Shown: positions 7,030-14,695 of the stretch, piece by piece
How the letters are laid out: each line of letters opens with the position of its first letter
How positions within the stretch are numbered: position 1 is the first letter of the stretch
Source: an uncultured Eubacteriales bacterium
Lineage (GTDB): Bacteria > Bacillota > Clostridia > Lachnospirales > Lachnospiraceae
Direction of reading: 5' to 3'
Assembly: GCA_902783795.1 (NCBI GenBank)
Contig: CACZSO010000266.1
Span: 1-15,036, forward strand
DNA: 15,036 nt
The notes under the pieces: generated by a model
What the model was told of the DNA's origin: nothing
The model's input: the letters and a program-made list of their open reading frames with translations, nothing else
Database searches by the model: none
Translations under genes and position numbers: made by a program

Positions 7030-9918
7030 TCAAAACTCCTTATCCTGAATATCTGAAGAGGCTTCTTCATCCATCAGTTTCATGACGATCTCCGAAGTCT
7101 CATTCTCTATGACGATTCCATCCGGAACATCGTCTTTTGAAAGGAAATCTTCCGGGATCAGTTCCTCCTGGCTTCCTTCGGCAAGATCATCAGCTTCCCC
7201 TTCCAGGTCTTCTTCCGGAGGAAGGAGACGGTTCAAAAGATCACTGACAGAAAGAATGGTATCTGGGTCATCTGTGCTGTCAGCATCAGCTTCATCTGTG
7301 TTTATATCATCAGAACCTTCGCTTTCCGCCCCGGCAAAGAGCGCAGGCGACGGATCATCATCAGCGATGGTTTCTTTTTCCCGGGAAGGACGAAGTCTGA
7401 GTCCGTTCTTTCTTCCCAGAAGACCGATCATGATAAAAGCTGCTACAGAAAGCAGGGTGATGATCAGGCTGATGGCAAACAGCGGCACATGGAACTTGAA
7501 GACGATGGTATGCGGACCTTCTGTCAGATCCAGGGTGATATAAGCATCCTGGAATACACCATATTCCACCTTCTTCCCATCTACAAAGACTTCCCAGCCT
7601 TCTTCAGCTGCGATGGTGGTGAACAGGGTGCCGGCTTCCTTGACGTCTATATGGGCATTGACCTGGGTGTCTGTATAGGATTCCACCTCCAGAAGTCCTT
7701 TGGCCGCAAAGGCTTCATATACATCGTCCATTAATTCGGAACGGAAGCGGTAGAGCCGGGCATCGATCTTCCTGTCGGAGTCCGTATCAGGATTCTTCAG
7801 GGTAATGGTCTCGCCGGCGTTGCACCAGCCGATGTCCATGGTATAGGAACGGTTCAGATCTGTGAACTTTTTCGTGAATTCAGCATGGGTCACCTGAACA
7901 TTCTTAGGTCCGGTCTTTGTGGAGTAGATATAATAATATCCATCTTCCGGAACATTCAGGGTGATGGTCAGGTCCATATCTACCTTCGGCTTTATTTCTT
8001 CAAACAGATCTTCCTGGCCGGCGATCAGCTTAGCCAGATCATTCTGGACTTCCAGCGGTGTCAAAGCGGCGGTGTTCCACTCATTCAACAGCTCCGTATC
8101 CAGCACATAGCCTAAGGGGAGCACATAATTATTCCGGTACATATACACATTGGCGCCGTTGTTGTCGTAGTCTGTGTAGATGTTTTCCAGATGAGTGACT
8201 TCCTTAGTGGAGATCAGGTATTTCACTCCTGTCAGCATATCGATGAAAGGCGTCTGACCGGTGGAACCGTAGGCGTTGGTAGAGGATTCCATGCCCAGTT
8301 TCTTATAAAAGGCGGTCAGGTTTTTATTGGCGACTGAAGAGAAGGTGGACAGGGAAGGATAATCCAGCCAGGCTCCGTCATTTTTCGTTCGGAGCGTCAT
8401 TTTCTCTACGCGGTAGAAATTATCACCCTCCTGTGCCCGGATGGTTTTCATGATCGTCCGGACGCCGTTGTCATAGCTGGTATAGTCTGACCTTCCTACT
8501 GTGGGGACCGATGTAACGGAGGTGTTCAGCGTGTTCTCGATGCAGCACAGGGCCAGCAGTACGATCACCAGCACATCCTTATAGGACCTGCCGCGGCGGT
8601 ACAGATAAATGAGGATCGTGTACAGGATCAGCAGGACGGCAGAACCGTAGAATACATAATTGTGGAAATAGGTCTCATCCGTCTGGAATTCTTCTGCCAG
8701 GAAGACAAAGATGAGGGAACAGATGAGACAGAAAGTGATATCTCTGTAAGAGCGTTCTTTGATCCCGATGAAGCCCCGGTAGCACATGATCATCAGCAGG
8801 AAAACATAGATAAATGCCTGGCGGCAGGGCAGGGAGTTCGGGATATGGAATACATGCCAGATGTAATCCATGGACCGGGTGGAAAAGCTGAAATAGAAAA
8901 AGATCAGGACCACGGTATAGCCCAGTTTTTCCCTGAGAGATATCTTTTTATTCAGGTAGTACAGGGGCAGGCCCAGAAAGACCATGACACCGCAGAAGAT
9001 ATTGGGCCAGTGGTCCAGTCCGGTATGCACATCCACCAGGAAGAGATGGCGGGAGGCCATGTCAAAGACAGAGAAATAGGAATACCACTCCCATCGGAAG
9101 GTGGAATCCGCGGAAGCTGTCATGTTAAAGTAACGGATGTACGGGAACAGAAATACAGCTGACAGGGCCACAGCCAGGAAAGTATAACCCAGAAACTTGA
9201 TAAGCTTGGTGCCGAAATTCTTGCGCATTTTCGGCTCTGTCCCCAGAAGGAAGAAGCACCAGACGGCCACGCCCATGCAGACCATAATGGCTATGTAGTA
9301 GTTGGAGAAGATACACAGACCTAAGGTCACGCCGTAAAGCAGTCCCTTGCCTTCTTTCACCAGCCGTTCCAGCCCCATGATCACCAGAGGGAACAGCCAC
9401 AGGCAGTCCAGCCACATGACATTCCACTGATAAGCACACATATAGCCGGACAATGCATAGAAAGTGCCGAAGAAAGCGGCCGGATAGGCAGTGATCCCAG
9501 TCTTTTTATGCCGTTTATTCAGGTAATAAGCCACCGTAAGAGAGCAAAGGCCCTCTTTATTCACGATCATGAAAGTAATGAATTCAATAATGTATTTCTG
9601 AGGGCATAAGGCCACCAGCAGGTTCAGAGGACTGGCGAGATAGTAGGCGGACAGCGCCCAGAAATTCGTGCCGGCGCCGATGTTCCAGTCATAAAACAAA
9701 GAACCGCCTTCTGAGAACTTCTTTTTCAGTTCCTGGAAAAAGGGAGCATACTGGTGATACAGGTCAGTTCTTAAGAAGCACCGGTCTCCGAAGGGGTAAA
9801 AACCGCGCTCCAGAAAAACGATGCACATGACAAATACGGGAAGGAAAAAGGCCACAAGGTAAGGTCCGGCCTTTTTCATGAAGTGTTTTTTTTCAGCTGG
9901 CTGTTGTATAAGTTTCAA
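7030..9918 (-). CDS. YfhO-family membrane protein with long acidic C-terminal tail
   Basis: A multi-spanning membrane protein of 962 residues, YfhO family (GT-C-type fold). Relatives are implicated in moving sugars from undecaprenyl-phosphate carriers to lipoteichoic acid or other wall polymers outside the cell. Seen: a first membrane helix at about 18-36; then FYPFGDRCFLRTDLYHQY (40-57), the conserved first outer loop with acidic residues expected at the active site; roughly a dozen more hydrophobic segments up to 461; a large outer domain (about 462-808); a last helix at 812-834; and then a 127-residue tail very rich in D, E and S. The start is TTG 9918 with GAGGG about 8 nt upstream, 14 nt after the gtrA-like stop. 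ATG 9879 is the alternative but has no ribosome binding site. The family is secure; the exact acceptor is not known. Confidence 0.9.
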   Translation of the reverse strand: MKLIQQPAEKKHFMKKAGPYLVAFFLPVFVMCIVFLERGFYPFGDRCFLRTDLYHQYAPFFQELKKKFSEGGSLFYDWNIGAGTNFWALSAYYLASPLNLLVALCPQKYIIEFITFMIVNKEGLCSLTVAYYLNKRHKKTGITAYPAAFFGTFYALSGYMCAYQWNVMWLDCLWLFPLVIMGLERLVKEGKGLLYGVTLGLCIFSNYYIAIMVCMGVAVWCFFLLGTEPKMRKNFGTKLIKFLGYTFLAVALSAVFLFPYIRYFNMTASADSTFRWEWYSYFSVFDMASRHLFLVDVHTGLDHWPNIFCGVMVFLGLPLYYLNKKISLREKLGYTVVLIFFYFSFSTRSMDYIWHVFHIPNSLPCRQAFIYVFLLMIMCYRGFIGIKERSYRDITFCLICSLIFVFLAEEFQTDETYFHNYVFYGSAVLLILYTILIYLYRRGRSYKDVLVIVLLALCCIENTLNTSVTSVPTVGRSDYTSYDNGVRTIMKTIRAQEGDNFYRVEKMTLRTKNDGAWLDYPSLSTFSSVANKNLTAFYKKLGMESSTNAYGSTGQTPFIDMLTGVKYLISTKEVTHLENIYTDYDNNGANVYMYRNNYVLPLGYVLDTELLNEWNTAALTPLEVQNDLAKLIAGQEDLFEEIKPKVDMDLTITLNVPEDGYYYIYSTKTGPKNVQVTHAEFTKKFTDLNRSYTMDIGWCNAGETITLKNPDTDSDRKIDARLYRFRSELMDDVYEAFAAKGLLEVESYTDTQVNAHIDVKEAGTLFTTIAAEEGWEVFVDGKKVEYGVFQDAYITLDLTEGPHTIVFKFHVPLFAISLIITLLSVAAFIMIGLLGRKNGLRLRPSREKETIADDDPSPALFAGAESEGSDDINTDEADADSTDDPDTILSVSDLLNRLLPPEEDLEGEADDLAEGSQEELIPEDFLSKDDVPDGIVIENETSEIVMKLMDEEASSDIQDKEF

Positions 9919-9932
9919 GTTACGTTCCCTCT

Positions 9933-10466
9933 TTATTCAGATGATTCCGGGAGATCAGGCTCTTTATTTTCCGATCCTTCCTGTTTTCTAAAGATCAGGA
10001 ATTTACTGGCTATATAATTTGCTGTCAGGACGATGATGCTGGACAGGATCTTCATTAATGGCTCGTTAAAATGAAGCCTTCCGGCGGTGATGAACATGAA
10101 AAGTGCATCAAAGCCCAGAGAGAGCAGACGGGCGGTGACAAAAGGCACAAGTTCGCGGATAACGGTACGGCGTTCCCAGGAAGTACTGTCAAAAACAAAA
10201 ACCTTATTTGCCGGAAAGGCGAAGGCTACGGCCGCACACCAGGCTGCAATAGAAGCCAATGCTACGTCCAGGCCGGAGGTCCCGAAACGGGGCATCAGGA
10301 AATGGACGATCCAGTTGATGGCGGTAGTCATGGCGCCGACGATCACATAAGTGATCACTTCGTAATTCAGTATTTTGGAGAAAAACCTGTTTTCTTTCAG
10401 CTTCTGTACCAGCTTCAGCCGGCTGAGGGTCTGGATGAAGCTGCTGTTCAGGATCTTATCTTTCAT
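9933..10466 (-). CDS. GtrA-like membrane protein (putative polyprenyl-phosphate-sugar flippase)
   Basis: A 177-residue protein with four hydrophobic segments (about 38-57, 68-93, 108-130, 143-160), the plan of GtrA/GtcA proteins. These are proposed to flip undecaprenyl-phosphate-linked sugars across the membrane. Typical features are YVIVGAMTTAINW near the first helix, FPANKVFVF (83-91) after the second and ANYIASKFLIFRK at the end of the fourth. It is the first gene of the minus-strand operon and is directly followed by the yfhO-like gene, echoing the GtcA plus YfhO pairing of teichoic-acid glycosylation in Firmicutes. GGGGAG lies 9 nt upstream of the ATG. No polyprenyl-phosphate glycosyltransferase (CsbB type) that would make its substrate is in the window. 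Confidence 0.88.
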   Translation of the reverse strand: MKDKILNSSFIQTLSRLKLVQKLKENRFFSKILNYEVITYVIVGAMTTAINWIVHFLMPRFGTSGLDVALASIAAWCAAVAFAFPANKVFVFDSTSWERRTVIRELVPFVTARLLSLGFDALFMFITAGRLHFNEPLMKILSSIIVLTANYIASKFLIFRKQEGSENKEPDLPESSE

Positions 10467-10515
10467 TGATAGGTACTCCCCTTAAGACATGAGATATCCT
10501 ATCCATAAGGACAGA

Positions 10516-10544
10516 ATTATAGAGTCTTAGGTTTATGTAAATTA
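10516..10544 (-). promoter_or_regulatory. Candidate promoter of the gtrA-yfhO-methyltransferase-msrC operon
   Basis: On the minus strand a perfect TATAAT (10521-10516) lies about 50 nt before the gtrA-like start. The hexamer 17 bp upstream is TAATTT (10544-10539), a weak -35. A TTTACA exists only 14 bp upstream, which is too close. Confidence 0.5.
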
Positions 10545-10614
10545 AGAAAACGCTGATCAAAGTGCTTCCCTGGTTTTTGAACTTATCTGGCCCGGTGTTT
10601 CTTGCTTTTTAGGC

Positions 10615-10643
10615 TTTACAATCGGCGGAGGATACTTTATAAT
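10615..10643 (+). promoter_or_regulatory. Strong sigma-A promoter candidate for the amidase-ackA unit
   Basis: TTTACA (10615-10620), a 17-bp spacer, then TATAAT (10638-10643): one mismatch in the -35 and a perfect -10. A start near 10650 gives a leader of about 113 nt. Confidence 0.78.
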
Positions 10644-10762
10644 AACCATGGTGTCCGTCTTAAGAAAAACACAAGACCATGAGACATCGGCCGTCAGGAC
10701 AAAAGACTTGTATATTTTAGTATAAAACGGCTCAAAAGTAAAGCGATTTCGAGGACAAACCT

Positions 10763-11680
10763 ATGGCGCAAAAAGAGAAGCGCTTTTTTCTCACATTACT
10801 GATCTTAACATTGTTCCTGATCATATCAGGTTCAATATTCATTACAATAAAAGAACATAAAGAAGGCACGGAAGCTCCTTCGGAAAGTACCGAAAAACAT
10901 TCTGAAGAAGTGCCGGAAACATCGGCACCTGCAGAGAAGACCACGGAAAGAAGAGAAGAAGAGGCCGGGTATTCCCGGGACAGGAATAAAGAAAATTCCA
11001 CGGAGGACACAGCTGAAGCCCAGACATCTCCCAAAGCAACAGAGCCGCCGGAAACACAGCCTTCTCCCGATACTCCACCGGTAACGGATACTCCTCCGCA
11101 GACAGAAACTCAGCCGCAGCCAGCGGGAAGAGCCATAGAGACGGGGATCCTTCCGGTCACTTCCTGGATCACCCAGGAGTTCCTGGATCCCAACCCTTAT
11201 TCCAGACCCCAGATTCCGTTGACTAAGGTGAATAACATCGTAGTTCACTGGGTGGCCAATCCTGGCTCTACGGCAGAAGGGAACCGGGAATATTTCGCGA
11301 ATCTTAAGGATAAGGAGCAGATAGGTGTCAGCTCCCACTTCATCATAGGCCTTGGCGGGGAGATCCTGTATGTAGTGCCTGCGAATGAAATGGCTTACGC
11401 GAACTACCCGAGGAATGAGGACACTATCTCTATAGAAAACTGTCATCCGGACTGGGGCGGGAGGTTTAATCCGGCTACTTATAATTCCCTGATCAGGCTT
11501 TGCGCTTATCTCTGTGAACAGTATGACCTTACAGCAGACGCGTTGATCCGCCATCACGATGTATCCGGAAAGGACTGCCCGAAATATTATGTGGAAAATC
11601 CGGATGCCTGGAACCAGTTAAAGGAAGATGTGCGTGCCTACATGCAGGCGCATCCTGATATAATCAATGAACAACCTTAA
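10763..11680 (+). CDS. Membrane-anchored N-acetylmuramoyl-L-alanine amidase (Amidase_2/PGRP type)
   Basis: Predicted zinc hydrolase that cuts the bond between MurNAc and L-alanine in peptidoglycan, outside the membrane. The 305 residues comprise a short KEKR cytoplasmic start, one hydrophobic helix (about 8-29, an uncleaved anchor or signal), a low-complexity linker rich in E, T, P and S (about 33-122), and a catalytic domain (about 125-300). Zinc ligands fit H162 in IVVHWV, H264 in IRHHDV and C272 in KDCPKYY, as in the T7 lysozyme/PGRP family; E225 in SIENCHP is also near the active site. SSHFIIGLGG (190-199) is the expected core strand. GAGGA lies 7 nt before the ATG. The stop codon TAA runs into the ackA ribosome binding site, so the two genes are transcribed together. 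Role (sporulation, germination, recycling or growth) is not evident. Confidence 0.93.
   Translation: MAQKEKRFFLTLLILTLFLIISGSIFITIKEHKEGTEAPSESTEKHSEEVPETSAPAEKTTERREEEAGYSRDRNKENSTEDTAEAQTSPKATEPPETQPSPDTPPVTDTPPQTETQPQPAGRAIETGILPVTSWITQEFLDPNPYSRPQIPLTKVNNIVVHWVANPGSTAEGNREYFANLKDKEQIGVSSHFIIGLGGEILYVVPANEMAYANYPRNEDTISIENCHPDWGGRFNPATYNSLIRLCAYLCEQYDLTADALIRHHDVSGKDCPKYYVENPDAWNQLKEDVRAYMQAHPDIINEQP
11656..11664 (+). promoter_or_regulatory. Extended -10 promoter candidate for ackA inside the amidase 3' end
   Basis: TGATATAAT is a TGn plus perfect TATAAT. Transcription would start near 11671, giving a leader of about 20 nt before ackA. The -35 position (GCCTAC) is poor, which extended -10 promoters tolerate. 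Confidence 0.45.
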
Positions 11681-11690
11681 GGAGGAAAAT

Positions 11691-12884
11691 ATGAAGATCT
11701 TAGTGTTAAACTGCGGCAGTTCATCTCTTAAATATCAGCTGATCGATATGGAAGATGAGTCTGTCCTGGCGAAAGGACTCTGCGAGCGCATCGGCATCGA
11801 CGGCTCTAAGCTGACCCATCGTCCGGCCGGAAAGGCAAATTATGAGATCGAGACCCCCATGCCGGATCATAAAAGAGCGGTAGAGCTGGTCATGGAAGCT
11901 TTGATGGATCCGGAACACGGCGTGATCGCCTCTTCTGATGAGATCGGCGCCATCGGCCATCGTGTCCTGCACGGCGGCAAAGAGATCACCCAGTCCTGCG
12001 TGGTGACCCCTCATGTCAAAGATGTTATCCGTGAGTGCTTCGACCTGGGCCCGCTGCATAACCCGGCTAACCTGATCGGTATCGAAGCGTGTGAAGCAGC
12101 CATGCCCGGCAAAAAGAATGTGGCAGTCTTCGACACCTCCTTCGGTATGGGCATGGAGCCCAAGGCTTACCGGTATGCCATCCCGGATAAATACTATGAT
12201 GAATACGGTGTGCGCCGCTATGGCTTCCACGGCACTTCTCATGATTTTGTTTCTCATGAAGCTCTGAAATATCTGGACCTGGATCCCGAAAAGGGTAAAG
12301 TTATCGTGTGCCATTTAGGAAACGGCGCTTCCATCTCTGCTTCCATCGGCGGTGTCTGCGTAGATACTTCCATGGGCCTTACCCCTCTGGAAGGCCTGAT
12401 CATGGGCACCCGTTCCGGCGATGCGGATCCGGCTGTGGTCCAGTTCATCACGAATAAAGAAGGCTGGACGGTGGATGACACCCTGAATGTCCTCAACAAA
12501 CAGTCTGGTATGCTGGCGCTGACCGGTGTTTCTTCTGACTTCCGCGACATTGAAGCTGCCATGAACGAGGGTAATGAGAAAGCCCAGATGGGCATGGCTG
12601 CCTATGTCCACCGTCTTGTGAAGTACATCGGCGCCTACAATACCATCTTAAAAGGTGCAGATGCCATCGTTTTCACCGCCGGTGTCGGCGAGAATGGCCC
12701 CACGGTAAGACGCATGGTCTGCGAATACCTGGAGTTCCTGGGCGTGAAGATCGACGAAGAAGAGAATCTGAAGGCTTACGGTAAGCAGGTAGTGCTTTCT
12801 ACTCCGGATTCCACCATCAAGATCGCTGTCATTCCGACAAATGAAGAGCTAGCCATCGCCAGGGATACTTTAAAGCTCATCTGA
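11691..12884 (+). CDS. ackA: Acetate kinase
   Basis: Interconverts acetyl phosphate plus ADP and acetate plus ATP, the last ATP-yielding step of acetate fermentation; cytoplasmic. The 397 residues match the family length. Active-site residues known from the Methanosarcina enzyme are all at or within one residue of their usual numbers: Asn7 (LNCGSSSLKY), Arg91 (HRVLHGG), His123 (PLHNPAN), Asp148 (FDTS), His180 (GFHGTSH), Arg241 (GTRSGD), Glu385 (TNEELAIARD). Phosphate-loop CHLGNGAS (207-214) and VFTAGVGENG (327-336) are present. The segment after Asp148 reads SFGMGMEP instead of the common AFHQTMP, a variant without catalytic residues. ATG 11691 was chosen over an upstream in-frame ATG (11667) because AAGGAGG (11679-11685) precedes it. 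Its usual partner pta is not in the window; an amidase gene lies upstream instead. Confidence 0.97.
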   Translation: MKILVLNCGSSSLKYQLIDMEDESVLAKGLCERIGIDGSKLTHRPAGKANYEIETPMPDHKRAVELVMEALMDPEHGVIASSDEIGAIGHRVLHGGKEITQSCVVTPHVKDVIRECFDLGPLHNPANLIGIEACEAAMPGKKNVAVFDTSFGMGMEPKAYRYAIPDKYYDEYGVRRYGFHGTSHDFVSHEALKYLDLDPEKGKVIVCHLGNGASISASIGGVCVDTSMGLTPLEGLIMGTRSGDADPAVVQFITNKEGWTVDDTLNVLNKQSGMLALTGVSSDFRDIEAAMNEGNEKAQMGMAAYVHRLVKYIGAYNTILKGADAIVFTAGVGENGPTVRRMVCEYLEFLGVKIDEEENLKAYGKQVVLSTPDSTIKIAVIPTNEELAIARDTLKLI

Positions 12885-12917
12885 GACCGGGTCCCTGATA
12901 TCATGAAATAACCTTTG

Positions 12918-12950
12918 AAAGTCCGTCTGAGAGATCAGGCGGACTTTTTT
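12918..12950 (+). terminator. Rho-independent terminator of ackA
   Basis: AAAGTCCGTCTGA and TCAGGCGGACTTT pair with a single G-T wobble around a GAGA loop, and run into TTTTTT. It lies 33 nt after the ackA stop. Confidence 0.93.
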
Positions 12951-13006
12951 GGATGATAAAAACGCATACTTGATAAAATGACAAGAAAAATCCGCTATTA
13001 GGAATA

Positions 13007-13035
13007 TTTCCATCAGGAGAGAAAAAGGCTATAAT
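13007..13035 (+). promoter_or_regulatory. Sigma-A promoter candidate of the isomerase-family gene
   Basis: TTTCCA (13007-13012), a 17-bp spacer and a perfect TATAAT (13030-13035). Transcription would start near 13042, about 31 nt before the ATG. No clear catabolite-repression (cre) palindrome was found nearby. Confidence 0.7.
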
Positions 13036-13072
13036 AATATCAGATTGTAAACCGAGGAAAGGAGTTTTTTGT

Positions 13073-14494
13073 ATGTACAAAATGCCTAAAATCAGGATAG
13101 GCCTGATTCCTACCAAACGCCACCCCTTCAGACTTGAGGCGGCTCTTCCCCAGAAACAGCGCTATTACGATGTTTTCAGCCAGATCGACGCAGACGTGGT
13201 CGAATATGTGGACATTGACGATATCTGCGAATATGGCATTATCGCGGATCCCAAGTACTGCCAGGCAGTCATTGACAAATTCATCAAGGCCCGCGTAGAC
13301 GCTATCTTCCTTGAGTTTCTGGATTTCGGCAATGAAGAGTCTGTTTCAACCATTGCCTCTCAGCTGAAGGTACCCACCCTGGTCTGGGGCGCAAGAGATC
13401 CTGCTCCGGAAGAGAACGGTGCCCGTCTTTCCGGCGATATCCAGTGCGGTATCTTTGCTGCAACTAAAGTCCTGGCCAGCCTGGGCGTAAAATTCAGCTA
13501 TATCTTCAACGTAGATCCGGAAACCGATGAATTCAAACATGGTTATGACCAGTTTATCCGTGCCGCTTCCGTGGTCAAGGCTGTGAAAGGCCTGAGGATC
13601 GCTAAATTCGGTTCCCGGCCCGCTTCCTTCTTAAGTGTTACCGCGGATGAGGCTGATCTTTCTACAAAGTACGGCATCGTGACCGTTCCTATCGATCCCT
13701 ACCAGGTATCCGCTATGGCTGACAAGATCATCGAAGAAGACGGTGAAGAGTTCAAGCAGTACAAAGAAGACCTGATCAAACGCTTCAACTGGGGCGAAAC
13801 AGATCCGACGCTGGTCACCCGCCATGCGGCCATTACATTAGCCTTTGAGCAGGCTATGGATGCCAATGGCTGTCATGTGGGATGTCTGGAATGCTGGCCT
13901 GTGGGACAGACCCTGGGTCTGGGACTTCCCGGCGGCGGTTTCAGAGGCGACAGAGCTTGCATGAATCTGGGTGAGCTTACAGATCTTGGTTATCCCATGG
14001 CTTGTGAGACCGACGTTTACGGTGCATTGACCATGGAGATCATGCGTGCCGTTAACTTAGACCGTGAGAGCTGCTTCTTTGCAGACCTTACCATCCGCCA
14101 TCCCTTCAATGACAACGCAGAACTTCTGTGGCACTGCGGTCCCTTCCCCTATTCTCTGAAGAAGGATAGCTGCGAAGCCGGTGTTAAGAATGGTCTGGCT
14201 CAGTTCCAGCTGAAAGACGGCGATATAACTGTCTGCCGGTATGGCGCATTGAACGGCAAGAATTATCTCTTCGGCGGCGAAGGCAAGTCTGTAGAAGGCC
14301 CCTACACCACCGGTACTTATGTTTACTTTGAAGTTTCTGACTGGAAGAGATGGGAAGAGCACTTCATGTTCGGGCCCTACATCCATCACTGCGCCGGTGT
14401 ATTCGGCAATGTGAAGCCGGCCCTTCGTGAGGCTGCCAGATACCTGGATATGATCTTTGATGATCCGGAGATCCAGGGAACTTATAGTCTGTAA
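13073..14494 (+). CDS. L-fucose/L-arabinose isomerase family protein
   Basis: A 473-residue protein of the FucI/AraA-type aldose-ketose isomerase superfamily, presumably cytoplasmic and Mn-dependent. The N-terminal part has alternating Rossmann-like segments (IRIGLIPTKRHPF, VDAIFLEFLDFGNE, VPTLVWGARDP). The C-terminal part has the candidate metal ligands Glu273 in GCLECWP, Asp314 in CETDVYGALTMEI and His438/His439 in YIHHCAG, the pattern of the FucI active site. It is shorter than true FucI (about 590 residues), as are many uncharacterised relatives, so the sugar is unknown. It stands alone between its own promoter and terminator, with no kinase, aldolase or sugar transporter nearby. AAAGGAG (13058-13064) is 8 nt from ATG 13073; the in-frame ATG 13082 is too far from it. 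Confidence 0.87.
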   Translation: MYKMPKIRIGLIPTKRHPFRLEAALPQKQRYYDVFSQIDADVVEYVDIDDICEYGIIADPKYCQAVIDKFIKARVDAIFLEFLDFGNEESVSTIASQLKVPTLVWGARDPAPEENGARLSGDIQCGIFAATKVLASLGVKFSYIFNVDPETDEFKHGYDQFIRAASVVKAVKGLRIAKFGSRPASFLSVTADEADLSTKYGIVTVPIDPYQVSAMADKIIEEDGEEFKQYKEDLIKRFNWGETDPTLVTRHAAITLAFEQAMDANGCHVGCLECWPVGQTLGLGLPGGGFRGDRACMNLGELTDLGYPMACETDVYGALTMEIMRAVNLDRESCFFADLTIRHPFNDNAELLWHCGPFPYSLKKDSCEAGVKNGLAQFQLKDGDITVCRYGALNGKNYLFGGEGKSVEGPYTTGTYVYFEVSDWKRWEEHFMFGPYIHHCAGVFGNVKPALREAARYLDMIFDDPEIQGTYSL

Positions 14495-14529
14495 CATTTT
14501 CTTTCTGTTTCATTTTTATCCTTCCATGG

Positions 14530-14566
14530 GCGGAGTCTCCGGCGTGCCGGGGACTCCGCTTGTTTA
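14530..14566 (+). terminator. Rho-independent terminator of the isomerase-family gene
   Basis: GCGGAGTC-T-CCGGC / GCCGG-G-GACTCCGC forms a 14-bp GC-rich stem with one T-G wobble and a 2-nt apex (GT), which would open somewhat in RNA. The T-run after it (TTGTTT) is broken. Confidence 0.85.
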
Positions 14567-14628
14567 TAGACAAAATAAATGTATCTAATCCGCACTGGCA
14601 GCCCTTTATTTAAGTCTTCCTCAGCTGT

Positions 14629-14634
14629 TATAAT
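14629..14634 (+). promoter_or_regulatory. Extended -10 promoter candidate of the small membrane protein gene
   Basis: Perfect TATAAT preceded by TGT (14626-14628), an extended -10. The -35 region (TTATTT, 14606-14611) is weak. Predicted start near 14641, the first base of an inverted repeat. Confidence 0.6.
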
Positions 14635-14640
14635 AAGCGC

Positions 14641-14679
14641 TGTAAACAAAAAAAGCAGAGAATGGCTGATCTGTTTACA
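14641..14679 (+). repeat. Perfect 8-bp inverted repeat next to the ribosome binding site
   Basis: TGTAAACA (14641-14648) and TGTTTACA (14672-14679) are exact reverse complements, 23 nt apart. The right arm shares its last base with the AAAGGAGG ribosome binding site (14679-14686). It may be an RNA hairpin at the 5' end of the message or a DNA operator just downstream of the promoter. Confidence 0.7.
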
Positions 14680-14695
14680 AAGGAGGCTTACAGAT

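Larger units (their letters stand above)
10467..10762. other. Divergent intergenic region
   Basis: These 296 bp separate the minus-strand operon from the amidase gene. They hold a promoter candidate for each strand and, downstream of the plus-strand promoter, a 6-bp inverted repeat CATGGT (10647-10652) / ACCATG (10676-10681) that would lie at the start of the amidase leader. No convincing small gene or riboswitch is seen. Confidence 0.6.

Noticed and set aside
7029..7090. SAM or cobalamin riboswitch before the methyltransferase gene
   Set aside because: There is only 1 nt between this gene and the upstream yfhO-like gene, and no riboswitch-like structure at the operon start.
10721..10726. 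TATAAA as a second promoter for the amidase gene
   Set aside because: No acceptable -35 at 16-18 bp; the TTTACA-N17-TATAAT site upstream is far better.
10832..11557. Minus-strand open frame of 241 codons over the amidase gene
   Set aside because: Its R/C/F-rich composition is the mirror of the amidase linker and catalytic domain, which is clearly the real gene.
14579..14695. N-terminal extension of the small membrane protein from ATG 14579
   Set aside because: It would run through the predicted promoter and inverted repeat and lacks a ribosome binding site, while ATG 14696 has AAAGGAGG at good spacing.
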